This document shows positions 1 through 12,820 of a DNA stretch of 64,000 nucleotides, piece by piece; the first letter of the stretch is position 1, and the number at the start of each line of letters is the position of its first letter. Position numbers and translations under genes: made by a program. Below the pieces are notes generated by a model, which was not told where the DNA came from, made no database searches, and saw only the letters and a program-made list of their open reading frames with translations. Source of the DNA: Dimorphilus gyrociliatus (taxonomy: Eukaryota; Annelida; Polychaeta; Dinophilidae); contig CAJFCJ010000005.1 of assembly GCA_904063045.1 (NCBI GenBank), positions 2,139,167 to 2,203,166 of the forward strand, in the 5' to 3' direction.

Positions 1-1332
1 AGGGAATTAGATACTTGCGATATAGATGATATTGCTATTGGAGAAGCAACGACGCGAATTGTATGGTCGTACAGAAATGAAGTGGTTATCTCTGACGAGG
101 CATTTTATCACGGATTTACTAGTAGAGGAACTAAAAGTGTCCACCTATTGGCGGACGAAACAGACGATCGCGACGGAAAACCAATAGAGGGGGCCTTCCC
201 TTTTGATGTTAGAATAGCGAACTTTTCTATTCCTCATACAGTTGACACATTTTACCGATGCGAAATTTTCAAACTTCCAGAATTAGACAAGAAGCATCAT
301 ATAGTTGCTGTTGAAGCTATAGTAGATGAAAGGAATCCGTCAGTTCCTCATCATCTACTTCTTTATGGATGTAACGCAAATATAAATCTAACTGACGAAG
401 ATGTTGGTAAAGGATACGAGTGTTACAATCGAAAAGCGAACTATAACGGCCGCTACGATTCTTGCGAAGCCATACTATTTGTTTGGGCCATTGGAGGTAA
501 ACGTCAATATTTTCCGGACAATGTTGGATACCCAGTAGGTAGAGACACTGATGTAAAATTTCTCAGACTGGAATTTCATTACGACAATCCATCATTTAAA
601 AAGAATATTGTCGATACTTCTGGGTTAAGATTATGGTTGACTGATAAAATTCGAAAGGAAGATTTACAAACAATAGAAGTAGGCCATGTTGTAACACGTG
701 CACAAGTAATACCTCCTATGACTCCATTATTTGTATCCTTTGGGGCTTGTCCGTCCCAATGTCTTTCGGAGGCAATGGAAAGAGGAGGTGTAGAAGAAAT
801 CACTATCGTATCCATTCTGTTACACGGCCATCTATTATCTAAAGCTTTAAAACTAAGACATTTCCGTAATGGAGTTGAACTTAAACCATTGGCCGATGAT
901 CCGTATTACGATTTCAATTTTCAAAGTTTTGTGTCATTGAAGGAGCCTCGAAAAGTACGAAAAGGAGATTGGTTGCTCCTCGAATGCGACTATGATTCTT
1001 CGGATAGGATGAAGGTTACTCGTGGTGGCTTGGGAACTAGAGACGAAATGTGCATTGCTTTCCTTACGTCATACCCTAATATACCTTTGTCACATTGTCT
1101 TTCGCATCCGCAAATCCCTGAACTAACCAAGATAGGTAAGTTAGAGGAGTTGATATGGACGAGGGACATAATTGAACAGCATCAAATGAATGTTGCAACA
1201 CCAAACGTTACCATTAAATGCAACCACGGAAGTATATTACATCCTATTGATACGAAAGATATAACTTTGCCATCAGTAAACGAAGAATACACACTACCGA
1301 ATTCAACATGCCAACTTAACGGTCAAGCTTAA
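1..1332 (+). CDS. DBH-like copper monooxygenase (MOXD1 family), 5'-truncated, intron-free
   Basis: The frame is open from base 1 to the TAA at 1330-1332 (443 residues), so the N-terminal DOMON region lies outside the window. By family knowledge this is an ascorbate-dependent type II copper monooxygenase, probably secretory or membrane-bound; the substrate cannot be told. Visible copper ligands: the HH pair in HHLLLYG, the histidine of FHYDNPSF, the HxH of LHGHLL, and the methionine of TRDEMCI, so both copper sites look complete. The paired cysteines typical of the fold are present. Its two downstream neighbours carry the same domains split by about eight introns over this stretch, whereas this copy has none. 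The C-terminus is not hydrophobic, unlike the third paralogue, so it may be soluble. Family assignment is secure; orthology to one vertebrate gene is not. Confidence 0.9.
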   Translation, partial: RELDTCDIDDIAIGEATTRIVWSYRNEVVISDEAFYHGFTSRGTKSVHLLADETDDRDGKPIEGAFPFDVRIANFSIPHTVDTFYRCEIFKLPELDKKHHIVAVEAIVDERNPSVPHHLLLYGCNANINLTDEDVGKGYECYNRKANYNGRYDSCEAILFVWAIGGKRQYFPDNVGYPVGRDTDVKFLRLEFHYDNPSFKKNIVDTSGLRLWLTDKIRKEDLQTIEVGHVVTRAQVIPPMTPLFVSFGACPSQCLSEAMERGGVEEITIVSILLHGHLLSKALKLRHFRNGVELKPLADDPYYDFNFQSFVSLKEPRKVRKGDWLLLECDYDSSDRMKVTRGGLGTRDEMCIAFLTSYPNIPLSHCLSHPQIPELTKIGKLEELIWTRDIIEQHQMNVATPNVTIKCNHGSILHPIDTKDITLPSVNEEYTLPNSTCQLNGQA

Positions 1333-2833
1333 AGGTTGAAAAAGATTTTAATGCTCATTTTAAACGTATTTATTAAAGATAGAGTATAATCTTTGTTTTT
1401 GTGAATTATTTAACTAATACTTTGCAAAAGTAGGATGTGAAAAATATCTCTATTTCAAGAAGAAAACATTTCATGTGAATTTTAACGCACTTATATAATA
1501 CAAGCAGATTTTTAAACATTGAGATAAAGAAAAACTTGTCAATAGCATTTTATAGAAAGCGTTTACGGTAGTCCAATTGTTGAGGGAACTATATAGATCT
1601 TCTCTCTAATATAGATTCACCATGGGGTACACTACTACTTTCCAGTTATTATCACTTCATATCTCTTGGGTAAATTTCATTTTAAACTTATATAAATCGA
1701 TTAATCGAGCAATATTGGCGAAATAATCAATAAATTTGATAGAATTTATGAATAAATACAAAAACTTAAGACTTGTAAAAAGGAGTATTAAACATAGGTA
1801 AGACGGTGGAAAAAGGACGTTGTTCACATAGGGTTCAGAATATGTAACTGTTACTCCCCTTATGAGTATGAATAATGAAGTTAGGCATACGATATATGGT
1901 CAAGCTTCTGCTTTAGATATTGCAATTGCTCAAAACATTTGGTCTCATTGTTGCTATGATATGAGAGAGCGAAAAAAAAGCTATTATCTAAGGGGCATTT
2001 AGGGGCGAGGCGATTTATTGATTTAGGGATAAGTTTATCTTAAAAGCAAGACTTCCTTTGCATTTATCTAATTCAACGTAACACTTTCAATATGTATATA
2101 TCTGTATGTCAAAAATTGTAAACAGTCTATTAAAATAAAGTCGCTACTTGTGTGACTATTTCAAAGGAAAGGAAAATAAAATATATATATAGAAGAATGA
2201 GGTCAGACATATGCAATAATTTCTACAATTATATATAAGGGAATAGCGTAAATTGAATGATTAATAAATCTAAGTTTTCATAATTACATTTTCTATCTAA
2301 TTAGAGAAAACGAAATTATTTCACCTCTGTACTTTTCTTTCTATTGTTTTTATTCCCTTTTTCAACTTTTTTTCAACCCCGAATTTAATGAAATAGAAAA
2401 GAATTGAAAACAAAACTATTCAATTTTCTTATCGATAAATAATAATTAAATATATAAATGTATTAAAATAATAAGAATAGGAAAGTGTTGATCTATTTTC
2501 GAATTATGAATATTCAAGAAAATAAAAACTGAATTCATTGTTGAAGACTGCTTGAAATATAGTCTATTATGAATAGAATTTACTTTACCCTACCACTAAC
2601 ATTCGATATTTTTATGAGTAACATTTTCGATTGGTTGTTATTGAAAATTTTATTTTGAGATTATCAATATATCTATTTATTGCTTGTTGTTTCCTTTTCA
2701 ACAATAACGCCATAAAATATAAAATTATTGTTGTTAAAATACTCTTCAGATGGCGTTGTCTTCGTTCTGCATTTCCTATTAAAGAAATATTAATATTGAA
2801 GATTTTTAGCTTTGGAAGAAATTCTACCTCGTC
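1333..2833. other. Intergenic, AT-rich
   Basis: 1.5 kb between two monooxygenase paralogues. It is AT-rich with stop codons in all frames and no long ORF. No RNA gene or mobile element was recognised. A short ORF ending just before 2834 is low-complexity and has no family look. The 3' UTR of the upstream gene and the promoter of the next must lie here. Confidence 0.6.
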
Positions 2834-5154
2834 ATGAGTAAACTTGTAATTCTTTACTGCTTTGTAGTTCTGAAGTTAATAAATGCTTTTCCAAACCCAA
2901 CTGAGACTTATTCATATGGAACTGTACTAAGAGATCCTGATATATATAGGGTATTCTGGAAGGAGGATGGTCATTCCATTACGTTTGAGCTTCATGTAAA
3001 AAACAAAGGTGGATGGGTAGGCTTTGGAATTTCTCCAAATGGAGGAATGAAAGGTAGCGATATATTTACTGCAAAACTTGTAAATGGTCAATTAACTTTC
3101 GAGGTAAGGCGTGCTTTCTCTTAAAACGTTATTGATAATATATTAATATTTCATTCGAACAAATAGGATCGCCATGCCGTCGCAAAGTCAAAACCAATTA
3201 AAGATAAATTACAAGACTGGGAAGTTATTGTTGCGAAGGAGGTCGGTGATCATGTCATATATAAGATAAAGAGAAAGCTACAAACTTGTGATCCAGAAGA
3301 GGACAGGGAAATAAAGGTAAATAGTACGTCAACAAAACTTGAATGACTGTTATAGGAGGTTACTATTCAAAAGCCCGGAACTGTGCGTTTAATATGGGCG
3401 TATGGTTCAATAACTTCTGGAACAGATTACTTAACCCAACATAGCGATTCAACAAAGAGAGGAACTAGGAGCGTTCAACTTATAGCAGGTGAAATTCCCG
3501 AGAAGAAACTACCAGATGGACTTAAAACTATAGATATTAAAGTGAACAATGTAGGATTATGAAATATATTTTATTATAACTTTGTTACTTTAGCTATTTA
3601 TTCCATTTTTTAGTTTACTCTACCGAAGAATAGAGATACCTTTTATCGATGTGAAATAGTGAAACTGCCAAAACTTCCTGGCAAGCGTCACATAGTTGCT
3701 GTAAGAAATAAAATTGTATATATTATCCATAACTGTTGCTAATATGATAAATGCTATAGTTCGAACCTATATTCGATACGAAACATCCGGAAATTCTACA
3801 TCATATATTCCTTTTTGGGTGCAATAATTATCTAAATATAAACGACAGTCATACCGGAAGTGACTATGAATGCTATACAGATCAGACTAATATGGGTACT
3901 TCGAGGGATCGTTGTAACATAGTTATGCTGGCTTGGGGTGTAGGTGGACAGGTAAGTTTGCGATAGAGCGAAGAAGGATAGATAGTTTCACTATTTTATT
4001 ATTATCCTATAGAGATACGTAGTACCTGATGAAGTTGGTTTTCCAATTGGAAGAGATGAAGACCCCTCTTACATTAGATTCGAAATGCACTACGATAATC
4101 CAGGACTCAAGGAAAATATAGTCGACAATTCTGGATTTCGTTTATTTTATACTGACAAACTACGCAAATACGATACAAGCGTTTTGGAAGTTGGACATAA
4201 AGTTACCCGGTTCCAAATCGTTCCACCGAACGTTCAAGATTTTGTTACCTTTGGAAAGTGTCCATCCGAATGTTTGGAGGAGGTAAAAAGAAACAATAGC
4301 ACATTAGTCTATAAAAAGTTTAAGCTACATTTCTCTTTAAAAAGGTCTTTGACAAAGCCGGTCTAGAAGAAGTTACAGTATTCGCCTCTATCCTTCACGC
4401 TCATATTAAAGGTGTTAAAATAAAGCTAAAGATATTTAGAGGTGATAAGGAATTAGAGCCACTGATGGAAGAATCAACATACGATTTCAATTATCAAGAT
4501 ATAATAAACCTACCAAAATTAAGAAAAATACGAAAAGTTTGTTGATAATAGTCCTATCTCATCTATAATTTATTAATAATAAATAAATATTTTGCTATAG
4601 GGAGATCGTTTAACAGTAGAGTGTACATATGATACTTTGGGAGAAAATCAGGCCGTACTTGTAAGAAAACCTTTATTTTTTATATTAAAAATACATTAAA
4701 ACTTAAATTTTTCAAAGGGTGGCCAATCGACAAGACAAGAGATGTGCTTAGCTTTTATTAGCTACTATCCCGCTCTACCAATATCTAAATGCGTCAGTGA
4801 GCCTATACGTGCTAAAACTGCTCCAATATATCAAAGTATTAAGGGAGGAACTATTGATTGGACAAGAAATAATCAAATAGAAATTCAACGAGAAATAGCG
4901 AACAGTGAAGAAGTTCAAGTTTATTGTGACAATGGACAGATTCGCTATAAGGTAATATCTTTAATATTTAAAAAAGTTAACAACGTTTATCCTAAAGAAA
5001 CGTATATGCCCTCAAACAGGTTGATGATACAAAGATAACAGTATCCAATAACTATGTACCCTACACTAAACCTAATCTTTGCGATGGATTTCCAAGTAAA
5101 AATCTTTTATATTTCTCATTCAATATATATACAATATATAGCAAATACATATAG
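2834..5154 (+). CDS. DBH-like copper monooxygenase (MOXD1 family), complete
   Basis: Ten exons: 2834-3103, 3167-3316, 3356-3550, 3614-3700, 3760-3951, 4013-4282, 4345-4536, 4601-4660, 4718-4951, 5020-5154. All introns are phase 0 and the product is 594 residues, close to human MOXD1. The ATG at 2834 starts a hydrophobic signal peptide (about residues 1-18), followed by a DOMON domain, then the two copper type II monooxygenase domains. Copper ligands are present: HH in HHIFLFGC, H in MHYDNPG, HxH in LHAHIKG, M in TRQEMCL. The C-terminus ends in a moderately hydrophobic stretch. It shares exon structure with the next gene, which marks them as tandem duplicates. Predicted role: ascorbate-dependent hydroxylation in the secretory pathway, substrate unknown. 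Confidence 0.9.
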
Positions 5155-5273
5155 CTATATATACATGTTGTCTGGCTTATTTTGAGGGCTTGTATACAGA
5201 GAATTGTATTCAATATATGTTGATCAGGTTCAGAATCAGGGACTATTATTCACACTCAGATTTTCTTTTGTAG

Positions 5274-7649
5274 TGCCTTCTGAAAAATACCCTTTCAGTG
5301 AAATCCTTAAAGAACCTAATGTATACAAAGTCTATTGGAAAGTCGTAAAAGAAATGATTACGTTTGAAATTCAAGTGAAAACTAAAGGATGGGTTGGTTT
5401 TGGAATCTCTCCAAATGGAAATATGAAGGGTAGCGACGTTATTATGGCATGGATGGCAAATGGCAAATTTCACTTACAGGCAAATACATTAATACATTAT
5501 ATTTAGTTTGCTTCTTTAGACGTTATAAAATCAATTTTCTTATTCATTAAATTTATATAGGATCGTCACGCAGTTGCAAAAAGTGAGCCTGTATTAGATA
5601 AGAAACAAGACTGGAAACTTATTTGGGGTAAAACCTATCATGAATTTTCAATATACAAATTTGAAAGAAAGTTGAAAACCTGTGACGAGGAAGATATTGA
5701 TATTGGTGTAAGTGATATGTTTAGTTTTAGATATTTTCAGGGATTTGAATAGAATGTGTGTAACACTGTTAGTGAAAACTGTACTTGAATTAAGATAGGC
5801 TTTTAATTGTAGCCTTTTTTATTATATATTGGTATTTCTCTCACAGACTGGTACGACTAGGCTTATTTGGTCGTACAGTACAGCCCTTATGGGCGAAGGA
5901 GACAATTTTGTCGGCCATGCAACAACCAATCGTGGAACTAAAAGTGTTCTACTGTTAAACACTAAATCTGAAAAGAGTGATGAAATGAAACTAGCGGATA
6001 GTGAACCTATTGATTTCAGAATAGGAAACGTACGTTTACTTGAAACGTATTATAGCTATTTTATAGTTAATGTATTGTATTTCAGTTCTCTTTACCATCG
6101 GACGTTAGCACTTATTATAGATGCGAAATGTTTAAACTTCCCGATTTAACAAAGAAACATCATATCATTGCGGTAATATATTCTAAAACAAATTTTAATT
6201 CCCTACGATTATCAATTCTTATTTTCTAGGCTGAACCAATAATCGATACCCGCCACCCCTCCCTACTTCATCATATTTTCATTTATGGTTGTGGTCATGA
6301 TCATGAAATCAAGGACGAACACGTTGGTCAAGGGTATCGATGTGGTAGTGATGAAATAAATATGGCTGGTCAGTTTGATCAATGTAATATTGTATTTTTC
6401 GCTTGGGCAGTTGGTGGCAGTGTATGATATTATTTAATATGCTCTTCTATTTCAAACACTTGACAATGTTCTTAATTATCAGTTGTTGTTTCTTTCAGAG
6501 GTTCTTCTTCCCCGATGATGTTGGACTACCAATAGGTTCTAGTGGTGATTCAAAATATTTTAGAATGGAAGTGCACTACGACAATCCAAGTTTTCAAGAG
6601 AATGTTACCGATACTTCTGGCATACGCTTCTGGATAACTGATAAAGTGAGAAAGAATGATCTTAGAATTATGGAAGTTGGACACGACGTTACACCTAAAC
6701 AAATTATTCCACCAAGAAGCTCAAATTTCCTTACTGTCGGATCATGCCCTGAACAGTGTTTAAGCAAGGTCCGCAAGTTTCTTGTATATAGTATAATTTA
6801 AATTACTTTTCCTACTAATTGATAGGCATTTGAGGCATCCGGAAGAGAAGAGGTTACTATTTTCTTAGCCTTACTACATGCTCATTTAAAGGGTGTTAGA
6901 ATGAAATTAAGACACTTTAGAGATGGTGTTGAATTGGAACCAATCAATTATGAAAAAAGCTACGATTTCAATTTCCAAGAATACAGTTTACTACCAAAGT
7001 TTAGAACATTAAAAAAGGTTACTTTTAACAAGTCTTTAATATATTCTTTTAATTTTCTTCAATCCTTCCCCTCCCTCTTCCACCTTTTTAGAATGATAGA
7101 TTAGTTGCTGAATGTACATATGACTCATCAAACGACGATAAACCCACTTTTGGAGGCCTCGCAACGGAAAATGAAATGTGTTTAGCGTACGTTGCACATT
7201 ATCCACCTATTCAGCTATCAAGATGCCATACCCAACCTGCCAACTTAAAATATTCCATACGTCAGAAGGATAGCATTGATTGGTTGGATGAAAAAGTTAA
7301 AGCAGATCTACAAAAATCGGCTAAATCTAGAGATGTTGACATAACTTGTTCTAATGGCAAAGTCTACTACTTATCAAAGGTAAAACGAAATCTTACATCA
7401 ATTTTGTTTTTTATAAAAAAAAATAATAAAAAACTAATTAAGTGTAAAAAAATTAAATGACTTTTTGCGTATTTTCAGGACCAAAGCAGAAATGTAACAC
7501 TTGAACCATATAAGAAAGAATATAAAGCTCCAAATCTATGCGACAAAAAGGAACCAGGTCCGAATGATTCGTCAAGAGCTTTTGTTAACTCTTTTCTATT
7601 TTCCATTTTATGTATTTTCTATACTGTTAAACTCTCGATGAATTATTAG
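5274..7649 (+). CDS. DBH-like copper monooxygenase (MOXD1 family), first exon unresolved
   Basis: Readable exons: 5274-5479, 5561-5707, 5847-6029, 6086-6172, 6230-6421, 6499-6768, 6826-7017, 7092-7379, 7479-7649. The intron after 5479 has a GC donor (ACAG|GCAAAT) but a normal AG acceptor. The DOMON region starts at once after a good acceptor (ttttgtag), so the signal-peptide exon must lie upstream; I found no convincing ATG, since the open frame back to 5186 holds none. Copper ligands are present: HH in HHIFIYGC, H in VHYDNPSF, HxH in LHAHLKG, M in ENEMCLAY. The last exon ends in a hydrophobic tail after a serine-rich spacer, which could be a GPI signal or membrane anchor. Tandem paralogue of the two preceding genes. 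Confidence 0.85.
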
Positions 7650-8305
7650 ATATCTTTCTCTTATAAACGTTACTTTTATATCAATTTTAGATGAGTTTCT
7701 TTTTTTTCACTAAAGGAACGAGGGCGCCATCTTACTGTTGGCGCTTTTATTTTTATTATCCCTAACAAAACTTTTATATATATATAAAATAGTTAATATG
7801 CATTCAGGGGGTTTTTTTTGGAGTCGTGTCATGGACGGGTCATCAAATATATTGTATAGTTTCTGTTTGCTTGTTTGTTTCCTTCTTTCTCTTCTATTAC
7901 TTCCGTTAACTATTCAAATTTTTGCTGTAGTAAAAGATTGTAAAATAAAGATAAGAAATACAAGTTTTACATTATTTTATTCTTTTGCATATAATATATA
8001 TATTTCCAAAGAAATGACACATATTATACAGTATATAAACTATATATACATGGAATAATAATAATCGGAAAACTGGTAGGAAATATTCACCAGCTCAATA
8101 ATAAGTTTGTCAGCATTTTCAACATTTAAACGAAAAATTAAAGCCATTTTTTAATAAATAATATTCAATAAAAGTACAAAAAATTTTTTTACAAATATTC
8201 TATTATGAAATATTGAGAAATTAGAAGAAATTGGAAAGGAAAGGGAAGAGAGGAATGAATACAAAATTGAAATGAATTTATTACATAGTTAATTATATAT
8301 TTGTT
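7650..8305. other. Intergenic, 3' flank of monooxygenase cluster
   Basis: AT-rich sequence without a supported gene. It includes one copy of the palindromic TATACAGTATA motif near 8026-8036 and several T- and A-rich runs. A 106-codon open stretch at 7738-8058 is hydrophobic and low-complexity and is treated as chance. Confidence 0.5.
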
Positions 8306-8711
8306 TTATTTTTGAGCGAAAAGTTGGGGTGGGAGGGGGAAAGGGAGGGCTGGGATACTTTGAAGCACCGAAGGAAATACGGAAAAAAACAAGAGGGCGT
8401 TACTGATACTAGTTAGTTTCGTAGAGTTTTTCGAATAAAAATCTGAGTTCCGTTGGAGGCAGTCTTTTACAGCTTTTACACTTGAAGCATCAAGAACGTT
8501 GAATTTCAAAACTTTGGAAGAGTCAACGCAACCTTTCATCATTTGAAATAGTGTTTGGAAGTTTCTGCAAGCTTCTTCCAAGTATTCCCTTAAAAGGAAC
8601 CTGGAAGAAATCGAACAGGCAAGTATTTAAGAAAAGTTCGGGGTATTGGCAAAGCCCAGCTAAAGCTATAAGTAATTTGGCATCGTTTGAAGCGAATTGC
8701 TTGTAATACAA
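8306..8711 (-). pseudogene. Protein-like minus-strand ORF without a start codon (fragment or unresolved gene)
   Basis: Two overlapping minus-strand frames look like protein. One is open upstream through residues such as KLLIALAGLCQYPEL; the other, REYLEEACRNFQTLFQ onwards, runs to a TGA or TAA near 8306. They meet at TTTCTTCCAG|G near 8604, which is either an ideal splice acceptor for the second frame or the site of a frameshift. No ATG was found upstream before the divergent gene at 8950; the first in-frame Met-Met lies inside the second frame. I do not recognise the family. It may be a decayed gene, a short protein starting at the internal Met, or chance. Confidence 0.3.
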
Positions 8712-8949
8712 TTGAAAAAGTAGTTTGCAAGCTACTTTTTTTTGAAAAATTCTCTGATAAGGCTAAAGATTAGCTGTGAATTTTCCACGATCCCTTTGGT
8801 CCACGTAGAACGGACGTGCGTAACAACCGCCAACGTAGCAGCAGCCGACGGGGATAAAAAATAATTTTGTGACACTGCTCAAACGTGGTTAAGTGCTCTC
8901 GGACTACGCAACGTTGATAAAACGTGTTAGTCTACAACCGATTACGACA

Positions 8950-9972
8950 ATGAACGGTACCGTTTTGGCAGAGAACATTGGAGAAAGTCCAGAAATTGTT
9001 AGAAAAGAGGAAGCTAAAGTAGAAGTTAAGGAGGAAGAAAATGTAGACGATAGTAGCGCCGATAGCGAAGAAGATTCCGACGAAGATGGCGGGGAAGATC
9101 AAGCAATACGACAAGCAAAGTTGGAAAAGACGAAGAAAGTCTTGGGCAGCCGTCGCGTAATGCATATAAAGTATGGAGAATTTACACTAACTGTGTTGAA
9201 AGATATTGATAGACGACTTGGAATTGTTCAGGAAGCTCTTATGACGGAGATTAATTATATTTTAGAAACTGACCGAATTAATTGTCGTAACCGCCAGGGG
9301 TTTTATAAAATTTTATACGGAGCTCAGCATCAAATTGACGAGCTACGCCTTCAAGTTCAACAACTTAGCCAAATTTGTAAGGAAAAACAGAATCATCGAA
9401 GTACTACTAATCTAGAATCAAGCGATGAGGAGGAGGCTAGTTCATTCCTATTCTCGGAAACGATTGTTAGAGCATTTACGGAAAGTGACGACGGCTATAC
9501 TGCAAATATCAGCTTAGGAGATATTGATAAAGCTAAGGCAATGGATTCTACTCGAAAGAGAAATGTTAACGAAAATATGACTGATTTACCTAGAAAAAAA
9601 TCAAAGAATGACGAAAAACAAACTACTCACGACAAACAGGAAAAAAGTGAAAATAAAGATACTTCCATTGATGAAAATACCGCAAATGCTAAAAATTATT
9701 TTTCTAAAGGATTTAATCTTCTTGGTATTAAACATTTGGAACACCTCCGAAATATTTTGGAACGTACTCTAATTGATCAAACTGAAGAAGAATTTCAAAG
9801 AAATTTAAGCGAGGTATGCGTACACAATGCGGAAATTCGTCAAAATGCTTTAATTAGCCAAAGGATTGAACGTTTGCGTAACATCACTCACTTGATGACA
9901 CATTTGATGGATTTAATGGAATATATTGTTCAGAGCGCAATAACGATTCTAACGATACCGAGTGAAGAATAA
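8950..9972 (+). CDS. Unknown acidic, coiled-coil-like protein
   Basis: A single exon of 340 codons from the first ATG. Residues about 12-55 are strongly acidic (Glu/Asp/Ser). They are followed by a basic KLEKTKKVLGSRR stretch and a conserved-looking segment (YGEFTLTVLKDIDRRLG ... INYILETD) that reads like a folded or helical domain. The middle is charged and low-complexity with a basic RKRN...PRKKSK patch that could serve as a nuclear signal. The last 80 residues are helical with regular leucines. I do not recognise the family. The ATG at 8950 was chosen because the upstream open part begins only at a GTG. It lies 270 bp before WDR13 on the same strand, and nothing ties it functionally to its neighbours. 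Confidence 0.75.
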   Translation: MNGTVLAENIGESPEIVRKEEAKVEVKEEENVDDSSADSEEDSDEDGGEDQAIRQAKLEKTKKVLGSRRVMHIKYGEFTLTVLKDIDRRLGIVQEALMTEINYILETDRINCRNRQGFYKILYGAQHQIDELRLQVQQLSQICKEKQNHRSTTNLESSDEEEASSFLFSETIVRAFTESDDGYTANISLGDIDKAKAMDSTRKRNVNENMTDLPRKKSKNDEKQTTHDKQEKSENKDTSIDENTANAKNYFSKGFNLLGIKHLEHLRNILERTLIDQTEEEFQRNLSEVCVHNAEIRQNALISQRIERLRNITHLMTHLMDLMEYIVQSAITILTIPSEE

Positions 9973-10242
9973 GAAAACCAGTATGTCTCGTTCGAAAATG
10001 AAAAAAAAAACAAGGGAAATTTTTTTTGTTTCGACTATTTATTCGGTTTTTTTACTACAGTCTGAAAACGATTAATGTTTTGTTTTATTATTTCCCGCTT
10101 TATCAACTTCCGTTTTGCTCTAATTGTTACCAGTTTACACAAATATAGGAAGTACAGAAATTGAAGAGTTTCATTCTTTAAAAATTTTTTAAACAATCAG
10201 TCTTATCAAAAACTTATCTTAATTTGCTAAATTTTATAATTA

Positions 10243-11943
<1,701 letters not shown>

Positions 11944-12049
11944 AACTAGCTATACAATGTATCTAATAAAAAATTAAAACTGCTTTTAATTGTTTACATT
12001 TGAGATCGAAACGGAAAGTAGAAAAATTTATTCTCATAGTAAGTGATAG

Positions 12050-12610
12050 ATGTCGCTTCCTCCACACATAGATTATAAAATAAGCGGGTCAGTTAGTTTC
12101 GAAAGGTTTCCTATGAAGAGCAGAAGACAGTTACCAGATTTTCTAAGAAGCCTCTTAGATAATCAAAGAAGCAATACTGAAAGCGATGTTGTTTGGGTTG
12201 ATAAGAGCGAAAAAACATTCAAGATTATTTGGAAAAGAATTCGGAATAATACAAATTCTCATACCATTTATCACTTGTATAGAAATTTTAAAAATAACTC
12301 GAAACTACCTCTAAACCAAGCTAAACGCAACTTTCGATCAGCACTTGACGCCTGTGTACGAGATGGCAAATTAAAGAAACTGAAAGCAAACGAGGGCCAG
12401 TGTCGAATGTATCAATTTACAGACAATAAAAGTATTGAAAAGAACGATTATGTGGAAAAAGACGACATTTCATCAATATTCACAAAAATACCGAAACCTG
12501 TTACCGACATGGAAAATTCTTGTGAGTCATCTTTTGGGGAATCGGAAGATATCTTGTCTATTTTGAGTTGTGAGATTTTCGAAAACTTGAATGATCTTCT
12601 GAAAGCCTAA
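12050..12610 (+). CDS. Small IRF-like winged-helix DNA-binding protein
   Basis: A single exon of 186 residues. Residues about 25-125 resemble an interferon regulatory factor DNA-binding domain: DFLRSLLDN, then VVWVDKSEKTFKIIWKR, then LYRNF, then AKRNFRSALDAC, then GQCRMYQF. These align in order with the IRF pattern (KWLNKEKKIFQIPW, LFRNW, WKANFRCAL, FRVYRM). Of the five signature tryptophans only two remain (VVW and IIW); two others are Phe and one is absent. No IRF association domain follows; the tail is acidic and serine-rich, ending in hydrophobic ILSILSCEIFENL, which could be an activation or docking segment. An ETS-type winged helix is the main alternative. Neighbour context gives no further clue. 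Confidence 0.6.
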   Translation: MSLPPHIDYKISGSVSFERFPMKSRRQLPDFLRSLLDNQRSNTESDVVWVDKSEKTFKIIWKRIRNNTNSHTIYHLYRNFKNNSKLPLNQAKRNFRSALDACVRDGKLKKLKANEGQCRMYQFTDNKSIEKNDYVEKDDISSIFTKIPKPVTDMENSCESSFGESEDILSILSCEIFENLNDLLKA

Positions 12611-12662
12611 AGTACTATTTACATTTTTTGGATGCTTAGTGGAATTTTTTCGTTAAGCATCC

Positions 12663-12693
<31 letters not shown>

Positions 12694-12820
12694 CATACTA
12701 TATACTAATATTATAATAAATTTATAATAAACTATTTAATCTATTTCATAAAGAAAACATAAAGTTAGGATATAATTTAATAGTACAAAACAAATTGTAA
12801 ACATTTTCTCTCCCTATTCA
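12611..12820. other. Convergent 3' region with poly(T) run
   Basis: A gap of 210 bp between two convergent genes. It contains an 18-base T run at about 12666-12683 followed by an A run, plus a short inverted repeat around GGATGCTTAG / CTAAGCATCC-like sequence at 12630-12662 (TTGGATGCTTA ... TTAAGCATCCAA), which can fold as a hairpin at the ends of the two transcripts. Confidence 0.5.

Noticed and set aside
579-815. Minus-strand ORF of 78 codons
   Set aside because: Antisense shadow of the conserved monooxygenase reading frame; the same shadow recurs in the paralogue at 6594-6776.
12050-12610. ETS domain instead of IRF
   Set aside because: The ETS signature with the Arg-Arg in the recognition helix and YYY run is missing, whereas the NFRSAL and KTFKIIW blocks match IRF order; kept only as an alternative.
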